From: CBDAQA01 sp965247815
GTDB taxonomy: Bacteria > Planctomycetota > Phycisphaerae > Tepidisphaerales > Tepidisphaeraceae
Direction of reading: 5' to 3'
DNA length: 64,000 nucleotides
NCBI GenBank assembly: GCA_965247815.1
Contig: CBDFHW010000031.1
Span: 1 to 64,000, forward strand
Positions 32,520-40,783 of this stretch are shown here, one piece after another; position 1 is the first letter of the stretch, and every line of letters starts with the position of its first letter. Both the position numbers and the translations under genes were made by a program. The notes below the pieces were generated by a model. That model had not been told where the DNA came from and did no database searches. It was given only the letters and a program-made list of their open reading frames with translations.

Positions 32520-33650
32520 TCAAACGCCGGCCTTAATCATCTTGCTTAACCGCAAGCTAGGCCGCTCGACCAGTCGGTTCAAAAAGATCGCCGCGACCAC
32601 CGTCGCCGCCAGCGCGATCGGGATCCCCACGACACACGCCTTGACCGTCAACCCGAACGATCGCACGGCCACGTTCAGCACGATCGTAAAAATTGGCAGA
32701 TGCACCAGGTAAAGGCTGTAAGACAACCGCCCGGCGCTCTGAACCAACCCGTGCGCCAGCCAGCGGTTCGAGCGGTTGTACCGGTCGGCGACCCAGATCG
32801 AAACCGACGTCAGCACCGCGATCAGTCCCGCGGCCGCTAGCCCGTGTTCCTCGACAGCTAGTTGGTGAATCACGCCCGCCGCGACGACCAGCAACGCGAT
32901 CGCGAATGACCAGTCAGGCAACCACCCGCTCAGCGACCATTGCAGGATCGCCCCGAGCAGGAACATGTGCCAATATCCCAAGTACATGTGCAGGCCGCTT
33001 TCGTGACCGTTTTGCCCGACTCGCAGTTCGTACCAGCACCACGCCGACAGCAGAAACGTCGGGCCGAAGACGGTGTAAAGCATCCAGCGCGCGGGCCGGG
33101 CATCGTCCTCAGGGCCCTTCAACGAAAGCTGGGTCGCCCCGAGTCCGATGGCGCAGGTGATGTAAAACAGAATCTCAAGGCACAGGGTCCACGACACGCC
33201 GAGGATCATTTGTTTACCGAGCAGCGTCTGCAGGTAGACGCCGTTGAGCAAGACCGTGCCGAAGCTGAATCCGTACGCCGCGAACCAGACGTGGCCGTGC
33301 GTTTTCGGCGACGCAATCCATTTCAACAGCACCACCAGCAGCAGGATGATCCAGTAAGGCGGGTCCAGCCGGATCGACCGGCGCAGTACGAACCGGCCGA
33401 AAAATGCGGGGGTGATTCGGTCGTTCAAAAGGCTGCGGGCGATCACGAATCCGCTGAGGACGAAAAAGATGTCCACGCCGATCCACCCGCGGTCCAGGCC
33501 CCAGGTGATCACCCCGGGCATCCGCGCCAGCACCGGATGCAGCGGCGACGTCGCCCGGTAATACAGGTGAAAGAAGATCACCAGAATCGCCGCGACCCCG
33601 CGAAGCCCGTCGATGTAAAGCAAACGCCCCTGATTTTTAGAAAACTGCAC
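32520..33650 (-). CDS. Acyltransferase 3 family (OafA-like) membrane protein
   Basis: The 376-residue protein has LYIDGLRGVAAILVIFFHLY with the conserved D-LRG and His of acyltransferase 3. RGWIGVDIFFVLSGFVIARS and RRSIRLDPPYWIILLL follow, with about ten membrane helices in all. Such enzymes O-acylate surface polysaccharides using a cytoplasmic acyl donor. It stands alone, away from the glycan loci, with a basic C-terminal end. Confidence 0.85.
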   Translation of the reverse strand: MQFSKNQGRLLYIDGLRGVAAILVIFFHLYYRATSPLHPVLARMPGVITWGLDRGWIGVDIFFVLSGFVIARSLLNDRITPAFFGRFVLRRSIRLDPPYWIILLLVVLLKWIASPKTHGHVWFAAYGFSFGTVLLNGVYLQTLLGKQMILGVSWTLCLEILFYITCAIGLGATQLSLKGPEDDARPARWMLYTVFGPTFLLSAWCWYELRVGQNGHESGLHMYLGYWHMFLLGAILQWSLSGWLPDWSFAIALLVVAAGVIHQLAVEEHGLAAAGLIAVLTSVSIWVADRYNRSNRWLAHGLVQSAGRLSYSLYLVHLPIFTIVLNVAVRSFGLTVKACVVGIPIALAATVVAAIFLNRLVERPSLRLSKMIKAGV

Positions 33651-33938
33651 TGCTTAGCCCCTTGCCGCGGCGAACTCTCGAGAACTCATCTTTAAAAACT
33701 CATGCAGGCGGGTGCGAAACCGCGTCAGCAGTAATTCGGTTTTCTTGTCCCCACCGATTTTACCGCTGCACGCCAAATACATCCAATCAGCTGCGGTGAC
33801 GAATCGAATACCTGCAGATCCCGGGTCGCTGTCTGATACCCGCATCGGGCACCCCCCGCCGGCGGGGTCGGTTCACCGACCCTGTCCACGCCCCCGCGCA
33901 CGAACGTCCACGTCAGCGTTTCGAACCTTCGAACTTCG

Positions 33939-35031
33939 TCATTGATTCGTCATTCGAGTTTCGTCATTAGGACTCCCCGCCACCGCGATCGCCGCGGACC
34001 GTACCTCCACGCTCTTCCCGGTCTCCGCACTCCGATACAACGCTTCGATCATCTGCATCAGAACAATCCCCTGATCCGGTCCCATCGCGGCGGGGGCTTT
34101 GCCGAGGATCGCTTCTCTGAACTGTCGCAGCATCGCCGCGTGACCGGTGACTTTGGGTTGCTTCAGCGGGGTTTCCTTGGCTTCCCCTTTGTTGTTGAAG
34201 TGCCGGTACAGGATCGGGCCGGCGGGGGTGTAGACCTCGACGCCGCCGGTGGTGCCGTAGACCCCGGCACGTGGTGCCGTTCTGGGCCGGGGCCTGGTTG
34301 ATCGCCCAGCTGACGCTGAGTTCGAGAGATTTGCCGTGGTCGAATTTGACGATCGCGAACGCGGCATCCTCGACGTCGAACGGCATGTCGATCGGTGCCT
34401 GTTCCCGAAACTGCCGCCGAGTGACCGCATACACTGACACCGGATTTGGCCGGCCGAGCAGGAACCACGCGGTGTCGAGCATGTGCCCGCCGAGGTCGAG
34501 CAGCGCGCCACCGCCGGACTTGTCTTTGTCGGTGTACCAGCCGGTCCCGATGGGGATGCCGCGGGTCCGCATCCAGGTGGCGCGGGCGTGATAGGCCTGA
34601 CCGGCATACCCTTTTTCGATCGCCTGGGCGGCGGCCAGTTCGGCGCCACCGAACCGCCGCTGAAACGCGTACGCCAGCACCTTGCCCCGCTTGGCGGCGA
34701 CGCCGGCGAGTTGCCGGGCCTCACGGACCGACACGCCCGGCGGGGTCTCGAGCAACACGTGCTTGCCCGCCTTCATCACCGCCTGCGTGGTCGACAAATG
34801 CAGGTGCGTCGGCAGACAGATACTGACCGCTTCGACATCGGGATCCGCGAGCAACTCGGCGGCGTCGCTGTATTGCTTGGCCTTAGGCCAATCCGCCGCC
34901 AGCTTCGCCCGACGGTCGGGGATCAGGTCCGCGACCGCGACCACCGAGAACCCGCCGGCCGTCAGGTACCCCTTTGCATGCGCGACGCCCGGCCAGCCCC
35001 CGCCGACGATTCCGACTCGTGTGTGAGACAT
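33939..35031 (-). pseudogene. Gfo/Idh/MocA oxidoreductase, frame changed near 34,272
   Basis: The N-terminal Rossmann domain is intact (MSHTRVGIVGGGWPGVAHAK, then VVAVADLIP and VSICLPTHLHLSTTQAVMKA with GKHVLLETPPGVSVREA). The dimer domain begins (GGGALLDLGGHMLDTAWFLL). At about 34,272 the frame must move by one base to continue AGVYGTTGGVEVYTPAGPIL to the natural end RSAETGKSVEVR. The gene encodes an NAD(P)-dependent sugar or cyclitol dehydrogenase of about 363 residues. A one-base insertion by sequencing error is the simplest cause. Confidence 0.85.
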
Positions 35032-35177
35032 GGCGCGGAATGTAGATGATGTGGGGAGCAAGATCGAGTGTCGGGGAGGGGGGATGGTGATTGACGAGTG
35101 TCGCGTGACGCGCGCCGCTCAACTGGCATAGCGCTGGCCGGCTTTTAATCCCGCGGGGCGCATCTATACTCCCGGTC

Positions 35178-35660
35178 ATGCGGCTTGGTCGGGTTTTGAT
35201 TCTTTCGGCATCGCTCGTTTCGGTCGGGTGCGTGCAGCGGGTGTTGAACGTGCAGAGCGATCCGCCGGGTGCGGTGGTGACGCTGAACGACCGCGAGGTC
35301 GGGCGGACGCCGTTCAAAAAAGAGTTTCTCTGGTACGGCAACTACGACGTGGTCGTCCGCAAGGACGGGTACAAAACGTTAAAGACCACGGCCGAGATCA
35401 CGGCCCCGTTCTGGCAGTGGGTGCCGTTGGACGTGATCACCGACTTCGTGCCGTTGCGGGACGAGGAGGCGATGAATTTCAAGCTCGCGCCGGACGCGCC
35501 CACCGAGCCGATGGCGTTGATGGCGCGGGGCCAGGATTTTAAGCAATCGTTGGAATCCAGCGAGCATACGATTCGCCGAAATGTGCTGAATGTGAAACCC
35601 GCGGCCCGTCCGAGCACCGAGCCGTCGACGGAACCCGACACGGTCGAACGTTCTGAATAA
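35178..35660 (+). CDS. PEGA-domain lipoprotein
   Basis: The 160-residue protein has a signal peptide ending in the lipobox SVGC (MRLGRVLILSASLVSVGC). A PEGA domain follows: VQSDPPGAVVTLNDREVGRT and FLWYGNYDVVVRKDGYKTLK. The tail is Pro- and Thr-rich. PEGA proteins are anchored at the cell surface or periplasm and often bind partners or peptidoglycan. A -10-like TATACT lies at 35164-35169, only 9 bases before the ATG. Confidence 0.85.
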   Translation: MRLGRVLILSASLVSVGCVQRVLNVQSDPPGAVVTLNDREVGRTPFKKEFLWYGNYDVVVRKDGYKTLKTTAEITAPFWQWVPLDVITDFVPLRDEEAMNFKLAPDAPTEPMALMARGQDFKQSLESSEHTIRRNVLNVKPAARPSTEPSTEPDTVERSE

Positions 35661-35805
35661 ACATGAATTTCGTTTTCGCGGTTCGACGTTCGATCCCCGC
35701 CCTTCCGGGCTGGGCTATCAGGCGGGTGAATTTTATAGCCGAGGCCTTCAAGCCGCGGACCGCATCGATCGTGATACGGATTTTCGTCGCCTAAAGGATG
35801 TTTAG

Positions 35806-36357
35806 ATGTCACAGCCCATCATGATTGTCAGCGGGACCAACCGGACGAACTCCAACTCGCTGAAGATGGCACATCTGATCGAGCAGCTGTATCGCAACGC
35901 GAACCAACCGGCCGAGGTCTACGACCTGACTGACCTGCCGGCCGAGGTATTTCTGCCGACGGTGTACGCCAGCAAACCCCAGGCGTTTCAGGCGGTGCAG
36001 CAGCGGGTGGTGCAGTCGGCGGGGCTGCACATTGTGACCCCGGAATACAACGGGTCGTTCCCGGGGATTTTGAAATACTTCATCGACCTGCTGAAATTCC
36101 CCGAAAGTTTCGACCGCAAACCAGTGGCCTTCACCGGGGTGTCGGCGGGGATGTTCGCGGCGGTCCGGCCGGTCGAACAACTGCAGATGGTCTTCGCCTA
36201 CCGCAACGCCCATTTGTACCCGGACCGGGTGTTCGTGGGCGGGATCGGGCAAAAGCTCGATGCGGCGGGGCAACTGACCGACGCCGACCTGCTCAAGCGG
36301 TTGACGACGCAGGCGGAAGGATTCGGTCGGTTCGCGGCGTTGTTCGGAAAACAATGA
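35806..36357 (+). CDS. NADPH-dependent FMN reductase-like flavoprotein
   Basis: The 183-residue protein has the flavodoxin-like start IMIVSGTNRTNSNSLKMAHL, TPEYNGSFPGILKYFIDLL (FMN binding) and AVRPVEQLQMVFAYRNAHLY. AAAGGA lies upstream. It probably uses NADPH to reduce FMN or quinone-like substrates in the cytoplasm. It is 167 bases from the start of the polysaccharide export gene, and I see no functional tie to it. Confidence 0.85.
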   Translation: MSQPIMIVSGTNRTNSNSLKMAHLIEQLYRNANQPAEVYDLTDLPAEVFLPTVYASKPQAFQAVQQRVVQSAGLHIVTPEYNGSFPGILKYFIDLLKFPESFDRKPVAFTGVSAGMFAAVRPVEQLQMVFAYRNAHLYPDRVFVGGIGQKLDAAGQLTDADLLKRLTTQAEGFGRFAALFGKQ

Positions 36358-36411
36358 TCGGATTCCCGATCGATGCCGATAGATGCCGATAATCAAGGAC
36401 TGAGGTCCGTC

Positions 36412-36439
36412 TTGCAATCCCGGGTCGGTCGCATACATT
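36412..36439 (+). promoter_or_regulatory. Probable promoter of the Wza-type gene
   Basis: TTGCAA at 36412-36417 and TACATT at 36434-36439 are spaced 16 bases. This sits 85 bases before the TTG start chosen for the export gene. It is a reasonable sigma-70-type match in an otherwise GC-rich region. Confidence 0.5.
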
Positions 36440-36524
36440 GACCGCGCCCGCGCCGGGCGGTCACCAGGACCATTTAAGGAACGTTTCCTCGGCCCTGGTA
36501 TCGGAATTTCGAAAGGAGCAGGTC

Positions 36525-38015
36525 TTGCGTCTAGCTCGGATCATTCAGCGTTGCTCGTCTACCGGCACTCCCGGGACCCTTGATGCCTCCACCGGCCAGG
36601 CAACCACGGGCGCACGCCGCGGCGGGGCGGTCCGGCGGGTCCGCACGGCGATCGCAGTCGCGGCCGTGACGGTCGCGGCGACGCTTTCCGGCGGTTGCGA
36701 CATCAAAAGTTTCATCGACCCGTCGGAGATGTTCACCGGCACGCACAAATCGCTGCAGAAGCCGATCCTCACGTCCATCTCGACGCTCGAACCCGGCATC
36801 GATGATCCGGAAGAACAGTTCGTCAACGCGACCGAAGTCAAACCCGCGGACCTGCTGGTGGTGTCGAACGATTACCGCATCGGAAAAGGCGATCTGGTCA
36901 ACGTGTCGGTGAACGACCTGGTCGGCATCGGCATCGAAACGACCAAGAGCATCCGGGTCAGCGAAAGCGGGAACATCAGCCTGCCGCTGGTCGGCCAGGT
37001 CAAGGCCGAGGGGCTGACCGAAGATGAATTGCAGAAGGCGGTCGCCGACGCGTACCGAAACAGCCAGATCATCACCAACGCGACGGTGTCGGCGCAGGTG
37101 CAGGAAGCCCGCGGCCGGACGTTTAGCGCGCTGGGCGCGGTTAATTCACCGGGCCAATACGCGATTCTGCAGGCGGACACCCGCATGCTCGACGCGTTGG
37201 TGCTGACGCGTGACGTGTTGACGACCGTGGACACGATTTATGTGATTCGCGAGTTGAGCGAAGACCCGCAACCGGGTGCGACGGGCCCGGGCCCGACGAC
37301 CCCGCCCGCGACGGGAACGCCGACGACACCCCCGCCGGCGCAACCGGGCGCCGACCCGTTGAATCCGCCAAAAGGCGTGATGTTGTTGCAGACGGCCGCG
37401 GGCAACGGGAACACCGCGCCGGGTACCCCGGCACCGGGGGCGGCCGGAATGCCTGCCGCTGGCGCGCCCGCGACGGGAACTCCCGCCGTTGGCTCGGGAA
37501 CCCCCGCCAAGCCCGCGTTCGCGTTTAACGCCCCGACCCCGCCGGCCGAAACCCGCACGATCCGCATCCCGCTGGACGCGCTCCGCAACGGCGACTTCCG
37601 ATACAACATCGTGATCCGCCCGCACGACCTGATCATCGCCCCGCTCCCGGTGAACGGGCTTTATTACATGGCCGGTCACGTCGCCCGGACCGGGACGTAT
37701 AGCCTTTCGGGGCAGAAGATTACGATCAAGCAGGCGGTCGCGTCGGCCGGGATGCTGGACGGCACCGCGATTCCGCAGCGGACGGAACTGATCCGCCGGG
37801 TGGGCGTCGCCCGCGAGGCGTTCGTCCGGATCGATCTGGACGCGATCTTCTCCGGCACTCAACCAGATCTGTTCCTGAAACCCAACGACGTCGTTCAGGT
37901 CGGGACCAATCTGTTGGCGCCGTTTATTCTGGATCTGCGGACCGGATTCCGCATCACCTACGGGTTCGGGTTCCTGTACGACCGAAACTTCGCCCCGCAA
38001 CAGGCGCAGAGATGA
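36525..38015 (+). CDS. Polysaccharide export lipoprotein (Wza/OPX family)
   Basis: Start: TTG at 36525 has AAAGGAG 6 bases upstream, and the product then opens with a signal peptide ending LSGGC. An upstream TTG at 36438 would bury the signal. The mature part has the poly_export domain (DYRIGKGDLVNVSVNDLVGI, SGNISLPLVGQVKAEGLTED) and two SLBB domains (YYMAGHVARTGTYSLSGQK). These are separated by an unusual insert of about 90 residues rich in Pro, Thr, Ala and Gly. Wza-type proteins form the outer-membrane or outer-envelope exit for exopolysaccharide. Confidence 0.9.
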   Translation: MRLARIIQRCSSTGTPGTLDASTGQATTGARRGGAVRRVRTAIAVAAVTVAATLSGGCDIKSFIDPSEMFTGTHKSLQKPILTSISTLEPGIDDPEEQFVNATEVKPADLLVVSNDYRIGKGDLVNVSVNDLVGIGIETTKSIRVSESGNISLPLVGQVKAEGLTEDELQKAVADAYRNSQIITNATVSAQVQEARGRTFSALGAVNSPGQYAILQADTRMLDALVLTRDVLTTVDTIYVIRELSEDPQPGATGPGPTTPPATGTPTTPPPAQPGADPLNPPKGVMLLQTAAGNGNTAPGTPAPGAAGMPAAGAPATGTPAVGSGTPAKPAFAFNAPTPPAETRTIRIPLDALRNGDFRYNIVIRPHDLIIAPLPVNGLYYMAGHVARTGTYSLSGQKITIKQAVASAGMLDGTAIPQRTELIRRVGVAREAFVRIDLDAIFSGTQPDLFLKPNDVVQVGTNLLAPFILDLRTGFRITYGFGFLYDRNFAPQQAQR

Positions 38016-38073
38016 CGATATGTGTAGCAGGGACGGCGAACCCGTCCCCGGTACAGTCGTAATAAAACGACAG

Positions 38074-38115
38074 AAGCCTGCCGGGTCGGCCCGTTGTGCC
38101 CCTGTGCAGGCTTTT
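38074..38115 (+). terminator. Hairpin with short U-tract after the Wza-type gene
   Basis: AAGCCTGC (38074-38081) pairs with GCAGGCTT (38106-38113), followed by TT. It lies 59 bases past the stop. It would partly separate the export gene from the exosortase transcript. A second hairpin, GGGACGG/CCGTCCC, precedes it near 38,028-38,046. Confidence 0.5.
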
Positions 38116-38153
38116 GCCATTGCATGCTGGGCGAGAAGGTTTGACTGCAACCT

Positions 38154-38182
38154 TTGGCAGGCTGGCGACTATCAATTATAAG
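38154..38182 (+). promoter_or_regulatory. Sigma-70-like promoter of the exosortase operon
   Basis: TTGGCA at 38154-38159 and TATAAG at 38177-38182 have an exact 17-base spacer. The leader from about 38,189 to the ATG at 38332 is about 140 bases and contains GGAGGTCCTCC-type pairing. I recognise no known riboswitch in it. Confidence 0.7.
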
Positions 38183-38331
38183 CAGCGTTACCGGACGGCG
38201 GAGGTCCTCCCGGGGAACGACGCTGTGTCGTGCAACTCTTTCAGGACGGGTGATTTCTGAGCGGTATCAGCACACCAATCGGGCCGAACTCACTGGCGGC
38301 GCGCGAGAAGGACGGGCCGGGCTTTCTCGGC

Positions 38332-39750
38332 ATGTCGTCGCAGACCTGGGTCCAGATCGGCGTCATCGCGTCGCTGTTCGGGCTCTTGTTCTGGCCTAAT
38401 CTGCGGCGGTTGTGGCTTAAGACCAACCCGTTCAACGGGGAACCCAACTGGGGGCACGCCGTCGTCGTGCCGGCCGTCGGGTTGTATTACTTGTTCATCC
38501 ACCGCGAAGCGCTGGCCAAGGCCCGCGGTGAACAATTCATCTGGGGTTCGATCACACGACCGGGCCGATGGGTCGCGGCGGTGTCGATGCTGGTGACCGG
38601 GGCGCTGATCGTGCTCGCGTGCCGCGGCCGGCTCGGAACTGTCTATTCACTGAGCAGTGTTGCCGGTTACACGGTCGGCCTGTTCGGGCTGATCATCGGG
38701 TTGCTCGACTGGAGCCTCGGAACCACGCTGTTCGGGCTCGCGATTTACGTCTACGGCATCTACCCGGGGCAGAACGACTACCTCAAAGACGTCGGGATGA
38801 TCGTCACGCTGTTCGGCATCGTCCTGCTGGTGTACGGCCAACGGGTGATGCGGGTCGCGTGGTTCCCGATCGTGTTCCTGATCTGTGCGATCCCCTGGCC
38901 CGGGCTGGTCTACAGCTGGGTCGCCGAACCGCTGCAGCAGATCGCGGCCAACGTGGCGGTGCTGGTGCTGAAAACCACCGGGGTCGACGCGCTGTGCAGC
39001 GGTACCAAGATTGTTATTCAAAGCGCGGTGTCCACGAAGCCGAACCGGGTGCTGAACGTCGCCGAGGCGTGCGCCGGGATGCGGTCGCTGATGACGTTCA
39101 TCACGATCGGCGGGGCGGTCGCGTTCCTGCCGTCGCGGAAGCTGTGGCAGCAGGTCATCATCGTGGTGTCGGCCGTCCCGATCGCGATCTCCTGTAATGT
39201 CATGCGGATCAGTGGGCAGGGCCTTCTGGATCACTACGTCAGCCCGGAATGGTCTGAAAGCTTCGCCCACCAGTTCGTGGGCATGATCATGCTTCTGCCG
39301 GCGTTTTTCATGATCCTGGGCGTCGGTAAGCTGCTGGACAAATTGTTCATCGAAGAAGCGGACGACCCGTACGTGCTGCTCACTCCGAACAAGGCGGCGG
39401 TCAAAGCGACCGCAGGCCCGCGGACCCAGCCCGCGCCGGCGGCCGTGGCAGTTCTCCAGCCTTCGCGGCCGGTGGTGAAAACGGCGACTCAGCAGGCGAC
39501 ACCGGCCGTGCGAACGCCGATGACGCAGATGACCGAGCAGCCGCGCACCGCGCCGGCGATGTCGGTCGCCGCGCCGCAGCCCCGGACGCCGGTGCCGCAG
39601 CATTCCCCGGCCGGGGTGACCCCGACGCCCCCGCGGGTCGGGTCGACTCCGCCGCGGCCGCGTCACATTCCACCGGTCGCCCCCCGGGCGATCGTTCCGC
39701 CCCGGCAACAGCCCAGGGGACCGTTCCCGTCGACCGAGGAATCGCGATGA
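38332..39750 (+). CDS. Exosortase with Pro-rich cytoplasmic tail
   Basis: Exosortases are multi-pass transpeptidase-like enzymes that cut PEP-CTERM-type tails of secreted proteins at the inner membrane. The 472-residue protein has about eight helices and the catalytic triad: Cys247 in AEACAGMRS, Arg292 in NVMRISG and His313 in AHQFVG. After residue 350 comes a 120-residue tail of Pro, Thr, Ala and Arg, absent from most family members. An in-frame stop lies about 80 bases upstream of the ATG. The ATG has no strong ribosome site, so a non-ATG upstream start cannot be excluded. It overlaps the EpsI gene by ATGA. Confidence 0.9.
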   Translation: MSSQTWVQIGVIASLFGLLFWPNLRRLWLKTNPFNGEPNWGHAVVVPAVGLYYLFIHREALAKARGEQFIWGSITRPGRWVAAVSMLVTGALIVLACRGRLGTVYSLSSVAGYTVGLFGLIIGLLDWSLGTTLFGLAIYVYGIYPGQNDYLKDVGMIVTLFGIVLLVYGQRVMRVAWFPIVFLICAIPWPGLVYSWVAEPLQQIAANVAVLVLKTTGVDALCSGTKIVIQSAVSTKPNRVLNVAEACAGMRSLMTFITIGGAVAFLPSRKLWQQVIIVVSAVPIAISCNVMRISGQGLLDHYVSPEWSESFAHQFVGMIMLLPAFFMILGVGKLLDKLFIEEADDPYVLLTPNKAAVKATAGPRTQPAPAAVAVLQPSRPVVKTATQQATPAVRTPMTQMTEQPRTAPAMSVAAPQPRTPVPQHSPAGVTPTPPRVGSTPPRPRHIPPVAPRAIVPPRQQPRGPFPSTEESR

Positions 39751-40616
39751 GCCAGCCAGCCAATCAACCGAGCAAAAAGTTCTGGACCCGCGGCGGTTTT
39801 CTAATCGCGGTTTTCATCCTCGCCGTCAGCGCGATCGGATTGAACGTGGCGATCAGCGCGCTGCAGTTGACGTTGAAAAAAGAACCCGTCCCGCTTTCCA
39901 AAGCGCTGACGACGTTGCCGACCCAGATCGGGCCGTGGTTGCAGGTGTCCAAGGACGAGCCGCTGGACAAGGAAGTGCAGGACTCGCTGGCGACCAAAGA
40001 GTATATCTTCCGGGACTATGTCGACACCCGGCTGGTGAACAAGGCCACCCTCGCGGCCTTCGACGGACGGGGGTCGATCGAGCGGCGGAATCTGCTCGGC
40101 CAACTCCAGCGGAACCAGCCCGACGCGGTGATCAATCTGGCTGTCACCTATTACACCGGGTTGGTCGATACGGTCGCGCACATTCCCGAGCGGTGCATGG
40201 TGGCCGACGGTTATCAGCCGTCGACGCACGAAACAGTCAGCTGGAACCTGAAGTCAGCGGCGCTACCCGAGGGGGGCACGGCAGGGGCCCTGGACCAGAC
40301 GCCTGCGGGCCAGAATCTGGAACTGCGGTTTATCAACTTCGAAGATCAGACCGACGCCCGCCGCGTGACCAAGCGGGTGGCGTACTGCTTTTTCGTCAAC
40401 GGGCACTTCGAAAGCGACCCGGTGGGGGTCCGCACGACATTAGCGGACCTTCGAACGCGGCACGGTTTTTATTCCAAGATTGAGTTGCTGTCGATCATCC
40501 CCGATCATGACAGGTGCGAGAGCGTCATGACCGACTTCCTGACCGTTGCCATGCCGGAGATTCAGAAATGCTACCCGGACTGGAACAAGGTCGAAGGCCG
40601 GGGCGTAAAAAAATAG
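39747..40616 (+). CDS. EpsI-like exosortase-associated protein
   Basis: The 289-residue protein has one N-terminal membrane anchor (FLIAVFILAVSAIGLNVA). The EpsI domain follows: TTLPTQIGPWLQVSKDEPLD, YIFRDYVD, VINLAVTYYTGLVDTVAHIP, ERCMVADGYQP and the closing CESVMTDFLTVAMPEI. EpsI partners of exosortases face the periplasm and are thought to support polysaccharide export. Overlap with the exosortase gene by 4 bases shows co-translation. In other species EpsI is often fused to the exosortase. Here it is separate. Confidence 0.9.
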   Translation: MSQPANQPSKKFWTRGGFLIAVFILAVSAIGLNVAISALQLTLKKEPVPLSKALTTLPTQIGPWLQVSKDEPLDKEVQDSLATKEYIFRDYVDTRLVNKATLAAFDGRGSIERRNLLGQLQRNQPDAVINLAVTYYTGLVDTVAHIPERCMVADGYQPSTHETVSWNLKSAALPEGGTAGALDQTPAGQNLELRFINFEDQTDARRVTKRVAYCFFVNGHFESDPVGVRTTLADLRTRHGFYSKIELLSIIPDHDRCESVMTDFLTVAMPEIQKCYPDWNKVEGRGVKK

Positions 40617-40783
40617 CAGCAGACCTTTACGGGGATGGACCGGGCGGGGGTCTGTCGGGTGTAGGTATCCCGGGCGAGTGTGGGTCGGGTGGGGCGGGTT
40701 CGTCCGCGTGTTTTTGTCGTGTTCTTGATTCGGGTGACCATTCCCGAGTGGTTCGATTTTCGATTCTTATCGGGTAGCAGCTC

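Noticed and set aside
38183..38331. Possible c-di-GMP riboswitch in the exosortase leader
   Set aside because: I could not fit the conserved GEMM core. Only generic hairpins are present.
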